Below, in pieces: positions 35,033 through 43,622 of a DNA stretch of 64,000 nucleotides. Origin of the DNA: Mesotaenium endlicherianum (lineage: Eukaryota; Streptophyta; Zygnematophyceae; Zygnematales; Mesotaeniaceae); contig WELA01003362.1 in assembly GCA_009602735.1 (NCBI GenBank), forward strand, positions 1-64,000, read 5' to 3'. A program made the position numbers and the translations under genes. Position 1 is the first letter of the stretch, and every line of letters starts with the position of its first letter. Below the pieces are notes generated by a model. That model was not told where the DNA came from. It did no database searches and saw nothing but the letters and a program-made list of their open reading frames with translations.

Positions 35033-36244
35033 CATCAACAAACATCCATCGCCATAGCTTAAGAACCTGAACCCATGCTCCAATGCATAGTTGTATATGC
35101 GCTTCCAATCATCTCCTACAATAGCTGCAACAAGCAATAGCAATGTAGACTGCGGCTGATGAAAATTGGTGATAAGTCCCTTGGCTATTTTTAGTTGGTA
35201 GCCGGGCGCCATGATGATCTGTGTTTTGGTCAACAACTTTTGCAATTGATGTTGTTGCATCCAATTGATCAAAGATTGTAAAGCAAGTGATGGACTGATA
35301 GCTTCATGCTTCAACTGGTAAGGCTCCCATTGGGTAAGATGCAACGCAGCTGGTTGTATATCCGGATGCAATATCGTTTTCACTCCTAACCAATAAAGAC
35401 TTTCAATGGTTCGCAGAGAAGTAGTACCTACAGGAACAATGGTATCAGGCCATTGTTGCAATAATTTTTCGATCACAGATAGAGGCACATCAATGAATTC
35501 AGCGTGCATATCGTGTTCTTCCATGGTGGCCGATTTCACGGGTTTGAAAGTACCAGCTCCTACATGCAACGTAACGAATTCGTGACGGATGTTTTTTTGC
35601 GAGAGCGACGCAAATACCGCATCTGTAAAATGCAGGCCGGCAGTGGGCGCTGCTACAGAACCATCGTACCTGGCATAGATGGTTTGGTAACGTTCTTTAT
35701 CGCTTTCTTCCGCAGCCCGGTTCAGATAGGGAGGCAAAGGCAATGCGCCTGCCATGTGCAACAATTCTGCAAATGAAAGCGTTTCATCGCTCCAGCTCAA
35801 TTCAATGATATAATGATCGGCTCGCTGCTCAATTTTTTTTGCCGATAAAACAATACCAGAGTCACTGAGTGCTTTGTGCAGCACCGGTTCTTTCCATTTT
35901 TTTGCGCCGCCTACCAGGCATTTCCACCACACTTTTCCTTTCTCCAGCATGGCTGAAGTAATATCGGGATACTGCTCGTGCGGCTCCAGGCAGAATATCT
36001 CTATGATACTACCGGTATTTTTCTGAAACAGCAGGCGTGCCTCCACCACTTTGGTGTTGTTGAAGACCAGCAGACTGCCCCCGGGCAATTCCCCGGCCAG
36101 TGAAGCATAAACCGTTTCACTGATCTGGCCGCCACGGTATACCAGGAGCCGGCTCTGGTCACGCGCTTCCAGCGGGAATCGGGCGATGCGGTCATCCGGC
36201 AGGGTATAGGTAAAATCCAGTATGGACAATGCTTTTGGATGCAT
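35018..36244 (-). CDS. queA: S-adenosylmethionine:tRNA ribosyltransferase-isomerase
   Basis: QueA moves the ribosyl part of SAM to preQ1 at the wobble base of certain tRNAs to make epoxyqueuosine. The 408-residue protein has FTYTLPDDRIARFPLEARDQ, SRLLVYRGG, LPGGSLLVFNNTKVVEARL, CLVGGAKKWKE, the PTAGLHFTDAVFASL block, FVTLHVGAGTFKPVKS and LITNFHQPQSTLLLLVAAIV near the C-terminus, all typical of QueA. It is somewhat longer than the usual 340-360 residues. It diverges from mraZ. Confidence 0.94.
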   Translation of the reverse strand: MHPKALSILDFTYTLPDDRIARFPLEARDQSRLLVYRGGQISETVYASLAGELPGGSLLVFNNTKVVEARLLFQKNTGSIIEIFCLEPHEQYPDITSAMLEKGKVWWKCLVGGAKKWKEPVLHKALSDSGIVLSAKKIEQRADHYIIELSWSDETLSFAELLHMAGALPLPPYLNRAAEESDKERYQTIYARYDGSVAAPTAGLHFTDAVFASLSQKNIRHEFVTLHVGAGTFKPVKSATMEEHDMHAEFIDVPLSVIEKLLQQWPDTIVPVGTTSLRTIESLYWLGVKTILHPDIQPAALHLTQWEPYQLKHEAISPSLALQSLINWMQQHQLQKLLTKTQIIMAPGYQLKIAKGLITNFHQPQSTLLLLVAAIVGDDWKRIYNYALEHGFRFLSYGDGCLLMSDIV

Positions 36245-36420
36245 AAAACGTGGTCCTGATGAGGTTAATCACATAAAAGAGGCGGTAATTCACCGGTTAT
36301 TCACACTAATTCACAGTTTGCGCAGGGGTGAAATGCCCGAAAATCGAGCAAATTCAACGCCTGTAAGCCTTTGGGGCTTATGCTTTTTGTGGATAAATAC
36401 AAATGTCCCATTTTTTCGCT

Positions 36421-36460
36421 AAAAGTGGGAAAAAGTGTTATTTTGTGTCAACAAGTGGTA
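36421..36460 (+). promoter_or_regulatory. MraZ operator: four 10-bp-phased GTGK boxes before mraZ
   Basis: Four consecutive decamers, AAAAGTGGGA, AAAAGTGTTA, TTTTGTGTCA and ACAAGTGGTA, place GTGG or GTGT at exactly 10-base steps (36425, 36435, 36445, 36455). MraZ is known in Mycoplasma and E. coli to bind such direct repeats (AAAGTGKN3 or TGGGN types) before its own gene. They end 24 bases before the mraZ ATG. A TTTG (36386-36389) with the weak -7 match CATTTTTT 19 bases later would put the transcription start at the first box. Autoregulation of the dcw operon is therefore likely. Confidence 0.75.
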
Positions 36461-36483
36461 ATCTTGGTAATATTTATCAACAA

Positions 36484-36933
36484 ATGAACGGTTTTCACGG
36501 CGAATATGAGGCTACGGTAGATGCGAAAGGTCGCTTCCTGCTTCCCGGCGGACTGAAAAAACAGTTACCGGAGGGGGAAGGGCGTTTCATCATCAGCCGT
36601 GGTTTCGAAAAATGCCTCACGCTGTACCCGCTCAAAAGTTGGGAATTGATCATTGCCAAGATCAGCCAGTTGAATGATTTCGATCCCAAGGTACGCCAAT
36701 TCCGTCGTCAGTTCCTGGGCGGAGCAACAGAGGTGGAGCTCGATAGCGCCGGCCGTATGTTGCTACCCGCTTCGCTGAAGGAGTTCGCCGGCCTGAGCAA
36801 GGATATTGTCCTGGCCGCGGCCCTTGACCGGTTTGAGATCTGGGATGCAGGTAAGTACAAACAGCTCTTTGAGGATTTTTCTCCGGAAGGATTCAGTGAT
36901 CTGGCTCACGACGTGATGAAGGAAATTAAATAA
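36484..36933 (+). CDS. mraZ: transcriptional regulator MraZ
   Basis: MraZ is the first gene of the dcw cluster. From the ATG at 36484 it has 149 residues and two AbrB-like swapped-hairpin halves, each with the family DxxxR motif: DAKGRF (about residue 13-18) and DSAGRM (about 88-93). The start fits HGEYEATVDAKGR, the normal N-terminus; a frame extending to 36403 would run through the operator and is rejected. MraZ forms ring oligomers that bind phased repeats; four such boxes lie just upstream. Repeat copy 4 separates it from rsmH. Confidence 0.95.
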   Translation: MNGFHGEYEATVDAKGRFLLPGGLKKQLPEGEGRFIISRGFEKCLTLYPLKSWELIIAKISQLNDFDPKVRQFRRQFLGGATEVELDSAGRMLLPASLKEFAGLSKDIVLAAALDRFEIWDAGKYKQLFEDFSPEGFSDLAHDVMKEIK

Positions 36934-36947
36934 TGGCTCCATATGCA

Positions 36948-37027
36948 CGTCATCCTGAGCGAGCGAAGCGAGTCGAAGGAGCTGCTTGAAGGTTCGGGCA
37001 GGTCCCTCGGCTACGCTCGGGATGACG
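36948..37027 (+). repeat. CGTCATCC/GGATGACG intergenic repeat, copy 4
   Basis: This 80-bp copy lies between mraZ and rsmH with its long arm on the left, as in copy 2. It is inside the dcw operon and must be transcribed with it. Confidence 0.92.
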
Positions 37028-37040
37028 ATCAGAATTAATT

Positions 37041-37946
37041 ATGAAAAGCGATTATCACATTCCAGTGTTGTATCATGAAACCATGGAAGGGTTGCGTATC
37101 AACCCCGAAGGGATTTATGTCGACTGTACGTTTGGCGGCGGTGGGCATAGCAGGGGTATCCTGGAACAGTTGAACGAAAACGGGAAATTGTTTGCGTTTG
37201 ACCAGGATGCAGATGCGCAGCGAAATATTTCGAACGATGAACGCGTGGTTTTTGTGCCGCAGAATTTTCGTCACCTGCAACGTTTTTTGCGATTGCATAA
37301 AGTGACTGCAGTAGATGGTGTGCTGGCCGACCTGGGTGTGAGCAGTCACCAGTTCGACGAAGGCGACCGCGGCTTTTCAACGCGCTTTGCCGGTCCGCTC
37401 GATATGCGTATGGACAGGCGGCAGCAAGTATCTGCTGCTGATATTATTCGCACCTACACTGAGCAACGGCTGCACAAATTGTTTGAGCAATACGGTGAAG
37501 TGTCGAATGCCAAAACACTGGCGCGCCAGATCGTACAACAAAGAAATCATTTGCATGTTGCCACTATTGAACAGTTCAAATCACTGATCGCTCCGGTAGT
37601 AAAGGGAAATCCCAATAAGTACCTGGCGCAGGTATTCCAGGCTCTCCGGATGGAAGTGAACGACGAAATGGGTGCATTACAGGAAATGTTACAGCAGGTC
37701 CCTGCTGTGTTGAAACCGGGTGGCCGTGTAGCCATCATCACTTTTCATTCCATAGAAGACAGGATGGTGAAGAATTTTTTCCGCCAGGGAAGTTTCGATG
37801 AAACGCCCGATAACCCGCTATTGCCTGTGGTGAAGGAAGAAGTGCTGAAAGTGATTACTAAAAAACCAATCACTGCAAATGATGAAGAGTTGAAAAGAAA
37901 CAGTAGGAGCAGGAGTGCGAAGTTAAGAGTGGCGGAGCGAGTATAA
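37041..37946 (+). CDS. rsmH: 16S rRNA (cytosine-1402-N4) methyltransferase
   Basis: RsmH (MraW) methylates C1402 of 16S rRNA near the P site. At 301 residues it has YHIPVLYHETMEGL at the start, the SAM-binding DCTFGGGGHSRGIL, VDGVLADLGVSSHQFDE, GFSTRFAGPLDMRMD, ALRMEVNDEMGAL and FHSIEDRMVKNFF, all family hallmarks. It is the second gene of the dcw cluster, flanked on both sides by copies of the 80-bp repeat in opposite orientations. Confidence 0.97.
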   Translation: MKSDYHIPVLYHETMEGLRINPEGIYVDCTFGGGGHSRGILEQLNENGKLFAFDQDADAQRNISNDERVVFVPQNFRHLQRFLRLHKVTAVDGVLADLGVSSHQFDEGDRGFSTRFAGPLDMRMDRRQQVSAADIIRTYTEQRLHKLFEQYGEVSNAKTLARQIVQQRNHLHVATIEQFKSLIAPVVKGNPNKYLAQVFQALRMEVNDEMGALQEMLQQVPAVLKPGGRVAIITFHSIEDRMVKNFFRQGSFDETPDNPLLPVVKEEVLKVITKKPITANDEELKRNSRSRSAKLRVAERV

Positions 37947-37953
37947 AATAGAA

Positions 37954-38033
37954 CGTCATCCCGAGCGTAGTCGAGGGAGCTGACCGAGCTTTCAAGCAGG
38001 TCCTTCGACTCGCTTCGCTCGCTCAGGATGACG
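37954..38033 (-). repeat. CGTCATCC/GGATGACG intergenic repeat, copy 5
   Basis: This 80-bp copy between rsmH and the ftsL-like gene has its long arm on the right, opposite to the direction of transcription. Confidence 0.92.
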
Positions 38034-38046
38034 ATAAGAATGAAAC

Positions 38047-38367
38047 ATGGAAAAAACGAACAATATTGCCAACAAGAACCCCTTCAAAGGGTTATTGAAT
38101 TACCAGTGGATCACGAAGAATATTCCCTTCTTCCTGTTCTTGTCGGTATTGGCTGTAGCATACATCGCAAACGGTCACCTGGCAGACAGAACCATGCGCA
38201 AGATCAACAGCACCGCCAGTGAACTGAAAGAACTGCAATACGAATACAAAACGATCAAGAGTGAAGTGATGTACAGAAGTGAAGAAGAACAGGTGGTGAA
38301 AGCGGCTGAGCCATTGGGTTTGAAAGTAGTGAGGGAAATGCCGCAACGATTAAAAGCAGAAAAGTAA
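38047..38367 (+). CDS. ftsL: FtsL-like cell division protein
   Basis: This 106-residue bitopic membrane protein has a cytoplasmic N-terminus of about 28 residues, one membrane helix (NIPFFLFLSVLAVAYIANGH, about residues 25-45) and a periplasmic leucine-zipper-like helix (about 50-90) ending in an EPLGLKVV motif. Size, topology and position between rsmH and ftsI identify it as the FtsL of the cluster, which bridges FtsQ/DivIB-type proteins and the FtsW-FtsI synthase at the septum. Sequence identity in this family is low, so the assignment rests on context. Confidence 0.82.
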   Translation: MEKTNNIANKNPFKGLLNYQWITKNIPFFLFLSVLAVAYIANGHLADRTMRKINSTASELKELQYEYKTIKSEVMYRSEEEQVVKAAEPLGLKVVREMPQRLKAEK

Positions 38368-38378
38368 ATATAAAAAAA

Positions 38379-38457
38379 CGTCACCCCGAGCGTAGCCGAG
38401 GGGCCTCACGAAGCATTCAGCAGCTCCTTCGACTCGCTTCGCTCGCTCAGGATGACG
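38379..38457 (-). repeat. CGTCATCC/GGATGACG intergenic repeat, copy 6
   Basis: This 79-bp copy between the ftsL-like gene and ftsI has its long arm on the right. Its left end reads CGTCACCC. Confidence 0.9.
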
Positions 38458-38467
38458 ATACAAAACG

Positions 38468-40579
38468 ATGGAAGTAAAACGCGACATACTATGGAGAGTC
38501 TACCTCTGTTATATACTGGTGGTAGTGGTATGTATCGCAGTGTTTGCCAAAGCGGTGTACATCCAGCAGGTGCAGGGAAAATACTGGCGCAGCATGAGCG
38601 ACAGTCTGCACCAGAAAATAGTAGAGATAGATGCGGAGCGCGGAACCATTTATAGTGAAGACGGGCAAATGCTGAGCACCAGCATTCCGCAATTCGACAT
38701 CTATATGGATTTCAGGGTGGCAGCCCTTCGCGAAAAGAATGGTCAGCGTTTTCGCGAGAATATAGACTCTTTGAGTTATTGTTTATCCAATCTCTTCGGA
38801 GATATGTCGGCCGGTGAATACAAGCAATTGCTGAAGCAAGGCTATCGTGAGAGCAGCGCTTATTTCCCCCTGAAGAAAAAAATATCCTTCAGGCAATACC
38901 AGACCCTGCGCAGTTTTCCGCTGTTCAGGCAGGGCAAATACAAGAGCGGTATGATTGCCAGTGAACGCACCATACGGCTCAACCCCTACCAGATGCTGGC
39001 GTTCAGAACGATCGGTCTGGCGCGTGACTCGAACAAGGTAGGATTGGAAATGACCTACGACAGTGTGCTCAAAGGAAGGAATGGCAAACAACTGGTGCGC
39101 TCCATAGCAGGTGGTGTGAATGTGCCGGTGAATGATAACTATGAAGTAGAGCCTGAGACCGGTAAGGATATTGTAAGCACGATAGATGTTTTCATACAGG
39201 AAGTAGCGGAGAATGCATTAATGCGCATGTTGGTGAAGAACGAAGCGGAACATGGTTGCGCTATTGTGATGGAAACGAAAACGGGCAAGATCAAAGCCAT
39301 TGCCAACCTGGGCAAGCGCAGTGATGGTAGTTATTGGGAAGATTTCAATTATGCCATCACGCCCTCGGAGCCAGGATCAACTTTTAAGCTGGCCACGCTG
39401 ATGGCTTTGCTGGAAGACAGAAAAGTTTCTTTGAATCAAATGGTGAACCTCGAGCAGGGGAACTGGAAAGTTGCAGGTCAAACGGTGTTCGACAGTGAAG
39501 AGCATCCGCCGGGAGAAGTAACGGTGAAGCGCGCCTTTGAACTCAGCTCGAATGTAGGTATGGCAAAACTTACCCTTGCAGGTTTTGGATCTGCGCCCAG
39601 CCAGTTCATCCGCCACCTGAAAAGAATGCGGGTTGATACTATTACCGGTATTGACCTGGCGGGTGAAAAAAGACCGGTGATCTACAAACCCGGCAGCAGG
39701 TACTGGGGGCCTACTACATTACCCTGGATGGCTTTCGGTTATAACCTGTTGGTAAGTCCGCTCCAAACCCTGGTGTTGTACAACGCAGTAGCCAACGGTG
39801 GTAAAATGATGAAGCCTTATCTCGTAAGCGCCATCAAAGAAGAAGGCTTATTGCTGCGCAGTGTTGAACCGGTAGTAGTGGAAGAAAAGATATGCAGCGA
39901 TCAAACCCTGCAAGAACTGAAATCCTGTCTCGAAGGCGTTTGCACAGCAGGAACGGCGGCGGGCGTTTTCAAGAACACACCTTATGCAGTGGCCGGGAAA
40001 ACAGGTACAGCGCTGATGGCTGATAACAACAGGGGGTATGCAGATCAGATATACCAGTCATCATTTGCAGGCTATTTCCCTGCCGGTGACCCGCAGTTTA
40101 CCTGCATAGTAGTGATTAAGAACAAGCCGCATGCATTGTTTCACCATGGCGCTTCGGTAGCAGCGCCGGTGTTCAAAGAGATAGCAGACAGGTTGTACAG
40201 CAGTTATGTGCGGCAGCCTGTTAAAAAAGAAAACGAATGGAAGAAAAATGACAGCAGCAGCTTTAATTATACTGGTTTAAAACAAGAGATGGCCTGTGTG
40301 GCGAGAACCTTGAAGATACCTTATAAAGATACTCCCGAGAGTGTGAACGAGTGGGTTGATTTCGGTGGCAAGAGTATGGGAGCGGTGATGCAATCCAGAA
40401 CCGTTGACGAAAAATTGATGCCGCAGTTGAAAGGGATGGGACTGAAAGATGTGGTATACCTCTGTGAGAACATGGGTTTGAAAATAAAAGCGAATGGAAG
40501 AGGGAAAGTAACTACCCAATCCATTGCAGCCGGACAAATGATCGCAAAAGGACAACTGGTAACGATAGAACTGAATTAA
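38468..40579 (+). CDS. ftsI: septal peptidoglycan transpeptidase (FtsI/PBP3 type) with one PASTA domain
   Basis: This is the cross-linking enzyme of division. At 703 residues it has a signal anchor at about 12-32, a dimerisation/pedestal region to about 240 and a transpeptidase domain with SxxK as PGSTFKLAT (Ser at about 302), SxN as ELSSNVGMAKL (about 360) and KTG as VAGKTGTALM (about 512). One PASTA domain closes the protein (about 640-703: MPQLKGMGLKDVVYLCENMG, then GQLVTIELN). A C-terminal PASTA domain is common in Bacteroidetes and Gram-positive homologues but absent from E. coli FtsI. murE starts 3 bases after it. Confidence 0.95.
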   Translation: MEVKRDILWRVYLCYILVVVVCIAVFAKAVYIQQVQGKYWRSMSDSLHQKIVEIDAERGTIYSEDGQMLSTSIPQFDIYMDFRVAALREKNGQRFRENIDSLSYCLSNLFGDMSAGEYKQLLKQGYRESSAYFPLKKKISFRQYQTLRSFPLFRQGKYKSGMIASERTIRLNPYQMLAFRTIGLARDSNKVGLEMTYDSVLKGRNGKQLVRSIAGGVNVPVNDNYEVEPETGKDIVSTIDVFIQEVAENALMRMLVKNEAEHGCAIVMETKTGKIKAIANLGKRSDGSYWEDFNYAITPSEPGSTFKLATLMALLEDRKVSLNQMVNLEQGNWKVAGQTVFDSEEHPPGEVTVKRAFELSSNVGMAKLTLAGFGSAPSQFIRHLKRMRVDTITGIDLAGEKRPVIYKPGSRYWGPTTLPWMAFGYNLLVSPLQTLVLYNAVANGGKMMKPYLVSAIKEEGLLLRSVEPVVVEEKICSDQTLQELKSCLEGVCTAGTAAGVFKNTPYAVAGKTGTALMADNNRGYADQIYQSSFAGYFPAGDPQFTCIVVIKNKPHALFHHGASVAAPVFKEIADRLYSSYVRQPVKKENEWKKNDSSSFNYTGLKQEMACVARTLKIPYKDTPESVNEWVDFGGKSMGAVMQSRTVDEKLMPQLKGMGLKDVVYLCENMGLKIKANGRGKVTTQSIAAGQMIAKGQLVTIELN

Positions 40580-40582
40580 ACA

Positions 40583-42046
40583 ATGGCAAAACTGCAAGAC
40601 ATATTGTACAAAGTGCACCTGACCCAGGTGCATGGCAGCACGGCTGTTGAGGTGAAAGACATCCAGATCGACTCGCGCCATGTAAGTGCAGGCTCTGTAT
40701 TCGTAGCCATCCGCGGCGCGGCGTCTGACGGACACCGCTTTATTTACAACGCCGTAGAAGCAGGAGCTGTTGCCATTGTATGCGAAGAAATGCCGGAAGT
40801 GATGTCGGACGGCGTGACTTACCTGCAAACCAGTAACACACATGAATCGGTGGCTTATATGGCGCACCAGTTCTATGGGGAGCCATCGCTGAAAATGAAG
40901 CTGGTGGGGGTTACCGGTACGAATGGCAAAACAACCATCGCCACCCTGTTGTTCAAATTGTTTACACAGCTGGGATACACTTGCGGGTTGGTAAGCACGG
41001 TGCAAAACCAGATCGGCGACAAGATCATCCCCGCAACACATACCACACCCGATGCGGTGAGCCTGAATGCTTTGTTGAAACAGATGTACGACGAAGGATG
41101 TACGCATGTATTCATGGAGTGCAGCAGCCACGCCATCCACCAGCATCGCATTACCGGGTTGCAGTTTACCGGGGCCTTGTTCAGCAATATCACACACGAC
41201 CACCTCGATTACCATAAAACATTCGATGAATACATACGTGTGAAAAAAAGTTTCTTCGATCATTTACCGGCTACTGCTTTCGCCGTTTCGAACGCCGATG
41301 ATAAGCGGGGAGAAGTGATGCTGCAGAACACACACGCTAAAAAATATTTCTATAGCCTGAAAACGCTGGCTGCCTTCAAAGGAAAAATACTGGAGAATGC
41401 GCTGACCGGACTGGTGATGCTGGTGAACGATCAGGAAGTGCATTTCAGGCTGATTGGTGAATTCAACGCATACAACCTGCTGGCAGTATACGGCGCGGCG
41501 ATGTGTTTGGGAGAAGATAAGGAGAAAGTGCTGGTGAAACTGAGCATGCTCACCGGGGCGGAAGGCCGGTTCGATTATATCATCAGCAGCGGACTGATCA
41601 TCGGTATTGTTGACTATGCACACACGCCCGATGCATTGGAGAATGTATTGACCACCATTCGCAAACTGCGCAAAGGACATGAACAGATCATTACGGTAGT
41701 AGGCTGTGGTGGCGACAGGGATAAGACCAAGCGGCCGGTGATGGCGCAGTCTGCCTGTGACCTGAGCGACAAAGTGATCTTCACCAGCGACAACCCCAGA
41801 ACGGAAGACCCTACACAGATATTAAGAGATATGGAAGAGGGATTGTCGAGTGCAGCCAAAAGAAAATACATCTCTATTGTAGACAGGCGCGAAGCGATCA
41901 AGACGGCTGTCAGCTTTGCCAATGAAGACGACATTGTATTAGTGGCCGGAAAAGGACATGAAAAATACCAGGACATCGGCGGCGTAAAACATCCGTTTGA
42001 TGATAAACAAGTATTAAAAGAAATGTTTGAGCTATTAAATAAATAA
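40583..42046 (+). CDS. murE: UDP-MurNAc-L-Ala-D-Glu:meso-diaminopimelate ligase
   Basis: This enzyme adds the third residue of the peptidoglycan stem peptide in the cytoplasm. At 487 residues its motifs are the P-loop GVTGTNGKTTIATLL (about residues 110-124), SSHAIHQHRITGLQFTGALF (with the catalytic His region), THDHLDYHKTFDEYIRVK and the substrate-determining DNPRTEDP (about 410). The DNPR form is the one associated with meso-diaminopimelate rather than lysine. It is the fifth gene of the cluster and is separated from mraY by composite repeat copy 7. Confidence 0.97.
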   Translation: MAKLQDILYKVHLTQVHGSTAVEVKDIQIDSRHVSAGSVFVAIRGAASDGHRFIYNAVEAGAVAIVCEEMPEVMSDGVTYLQTSNTHESVAYMAHQFYGEPSLKMKLVGVTGTNGKTTIATLLFKLFTQLGYTCGLVSTVQNQIGDKIIPATHTTPDAVSLNALLKQMYDEGCTHVFMECSSHAIHQHRITGLQFTGALFSNITHDHLDYHKTFDEYIRVKKSFFDHLPATAFAVSNADDKRGEVMLQNTHAKKYFYSLKTLAAFKGKILENALTGLVMLVNDQEVHFRLIGEFNAYNLLAVYGAAMCLGEDKEKVLVKLSMLTGAEGRFDYIISSGLIIGIVDYAHTPDALENVLTTIRKLRKGHEQIITVVGCGGDRDKTKRPVMAQSACDLSDKVIFTSDNPRTEDPTQILRDMEEGLSSAAKRKYISIVDRREAIKTAVSFANEDDIVLVAGKGHEKYQDIGGVKHPFDDKQVLKEMFELLNK

Positions 42047-42056
42047 AACAATCAAC

Positions 42057-42170
42057 CGTCATCCTGAGCGAGCGAAGCGAGTCGAAGGACCTGCTGAGCG
42101 TTCGGACAGATCCCTCGGCTGCGCCCTTCGACTCACTGCGCTCGCTCAGGGTGACGACCTCGGGATGACG
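42057..42170 (+). repeat. CGTCATCC/GGATGACG intergenic repeat, copy 7 (composite, 114 bp)
   Basis: This copy lies between murE and mraY. Like copy 3, its right arm is interrupted after CCTCGGCTG by an inverted left-arm segment (CCCTTCGACTCACTGCGCTC onward, ending GGTGACG) and closed by CTCGGGATGACG. Confidence 0.92.
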
Positions 42171-42183
42171 TAAAGAATTTTTT

Positions 42184-43503
42184 ATGCTGTATCAATTATT
42201 CACCTGGCTGAAACAAACATTCAACGTTCCCGGAGCGGGGATGTTCCAGTTCCTTACGTTCAGGATTGCGATGGCCATTTTGTTGTCGCTGTTGATTGCT
42301 ACGGTATATGGTAAACGGCTTATTCTATTCCTGCAGCGCAAACAGATTGGCGAGAGTGTGCGCGACCTGGGACTGGAAGGGCAGACACAGAAAAAAGGAA
42401 CACCCACCATGGGAGGCATCATCATATTGCTGAGCATCCTGGTGCCTACGCTTTTGTTCGCCAACCTCGATAAAGTGTACATACGCCTGATGGTATTGTG
42501 TACGGTATGGCTGGGTGTGATCGGGTTCCTGGATGATCACTTCAAAATACGTGCACGTAAAGCGGCACTGGCCAAGGGTGAGAGCTATAAAAAGAAAGAC
42601 AGCGACGGGCTGGCCGGTGTTTCCAAGATCATAGGACAGATCGGTCTGGGTATTATCATCAGCACTACCCTTTACTTCAGCAATGCAGTTACGGTTGAGC
42701 GGGAAGTGATCGGAAACGTGTTTGTGAAAGACAGCGTGCTGCACAGGGGAGAACATTTTGCCAAAGACTCCAATATTGTAGTGAAGAAGATAGATGGGGT
42801 GGAAAGAAAATTCGTTAGGGTGAAAACACCCATCACTACCATTCCTTTTGTAAAGAACCACGAGTTCAATTACAGCAGGTTGCTCACCTGGATGGGCGAA
42901 GGCGCCGAGAAATACACATGGATCATTTATACCATCATCATCACGCTGATCATTACGGCAGTGAGTAATGGCGCCAACCTTACAGATGGACTCGACGGAC
43001 TGGCAGCGGGCACCAGCGCCATCATTGGTGCGGGCATCGGGTTGTTCGTGTATTTGAGTGGTAACTATAAGTTCGCCGATTACCTCAATATCATGTACAT
43101 ACCCAACCTGGGTGAGCTGTCCATATTCGTGGGTGCTTTTGTAGGTGCATGCATCGGGTTCCTCTGGTACAACGCCTATCCCGCGCAGGTGTTCATGGGT
43201 GATACGGGCAGCCTGGCATTGGGTGGTATCATCGCATCATTGGCGGTGATCGTGCGGAAAGAATGGCTGATACCCATTTTCTGCGGTGTGTTCCTGGTAG
43301 AGAACCTGAGTGTGATCATACAGGTCTCTTATTTCAAGTACACAAAGAAAAAATACGGTGAAGGCAGGCGGGTGTTCCTGATGAGTCCGCTCCACCACCA
43401 TTACCAGAAAAAAGGGTTTCATGAAAATAAGATCGTGCTGCGGTTTTGGATTGTAACGGTATTGCTGATGATTGCCTCGATCGTGACATTGAAAATTCGA
43501 TGA
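42184..43503 (+). CDS. mraY: phospho-MurNAc-pentapeptide transferase (lipid I synthase)
   Basis: MraY moves phospho-MurNAc-pentapeptide to undecaprenyl phosphate. It is an integral membrane enzyme with about ten helices; [13 protein letters not shown] carries the DD pair, followed by [35 protein letters not shown] and [11 protein letters not shown] (the HHH motif). At 439 residues it is longer than the 360 of E. coli because of an extra non-membrane stretch (about residues 165-235, [19 protein letters not shown] onward). Similar insertions occur in other Bacteroidetes. Its TGA stop lies just before repeat copy 8. Confidence 0.96.
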   Translation: MLYQLFTWLKQTFNVPGAGMFQFLTFRIAMAILLSLLIATVYGKRLILFLQRKQIGESVRDLGLEGQTQKKGTPTMGGIIILLSILVPTLLFANLDKVYIRLMVLCTVWLGVIGFLDDHFKIRARKAALAKGESYKKKDSDGLAGVSKIIGQIGLGIIISTTLYFSNAVTVEREVIGNVFVKDSVLHRGEHFAKDSNIVVKKIDGVERKFVRVKTPITTIPFVKNHEFNYSRLLTWMGEGAEKYTWIIYTIIITLIITAVSNGANLTDGLDGLAAGTSAIIGAGIGLFVYLSGNYKFADYLNIMYIPNLGELSIFVGAFVGACIGFLWYNAYPAQVFMGDTGSLALGGIIASLAVIVRKEWLIPIFCGVFLVENLSVIIQVSYFKYTKKKYGEGRRVFLMSPLHHHYQKKGFHENKIVLRFWIVTVLLMIASIVTLKIR

Positions 43504-43506
43504 TCA

Positions 43507-43609
43507 CGTCATCCTGAGCGAGCGAAGCGAGTCGAAGGACCTGCTTGAAGGTTCGGGCAGGTCCCTCGGCTACGCTCGGGATGACGATCGAAGGGCGCTC
43601 AGGATGACG
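43507..43609 (+). repeat. CGTCATCC/GGATGACG intergenic repeat, copy 8 with duplicated end
   Basis: The 80-bp core is 43507-43586, between mraY and murD. A second end, GCGCTCAGGATGACG, finishes at 43609, exactly 23 bases after the first end. Confidence 0.92.
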
Positions 43610-43622
43610 TAAAAAATAAAAA

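Noticed and set aside
36403-36483. A longer N-terminus for MraZ from the ATG at 36403
   Set aside because: The extension is encoded across the phased operator boxes and has no counterpart in MraZ proteins.
40277-41263. A 328-codon frame on the minus strand opposite ftsI and murE
   Set aside because: It is exactly antisense to two certain genes, has His/Cys/Gln-rich composition typical of reverse translations of coding DNA and no motif.
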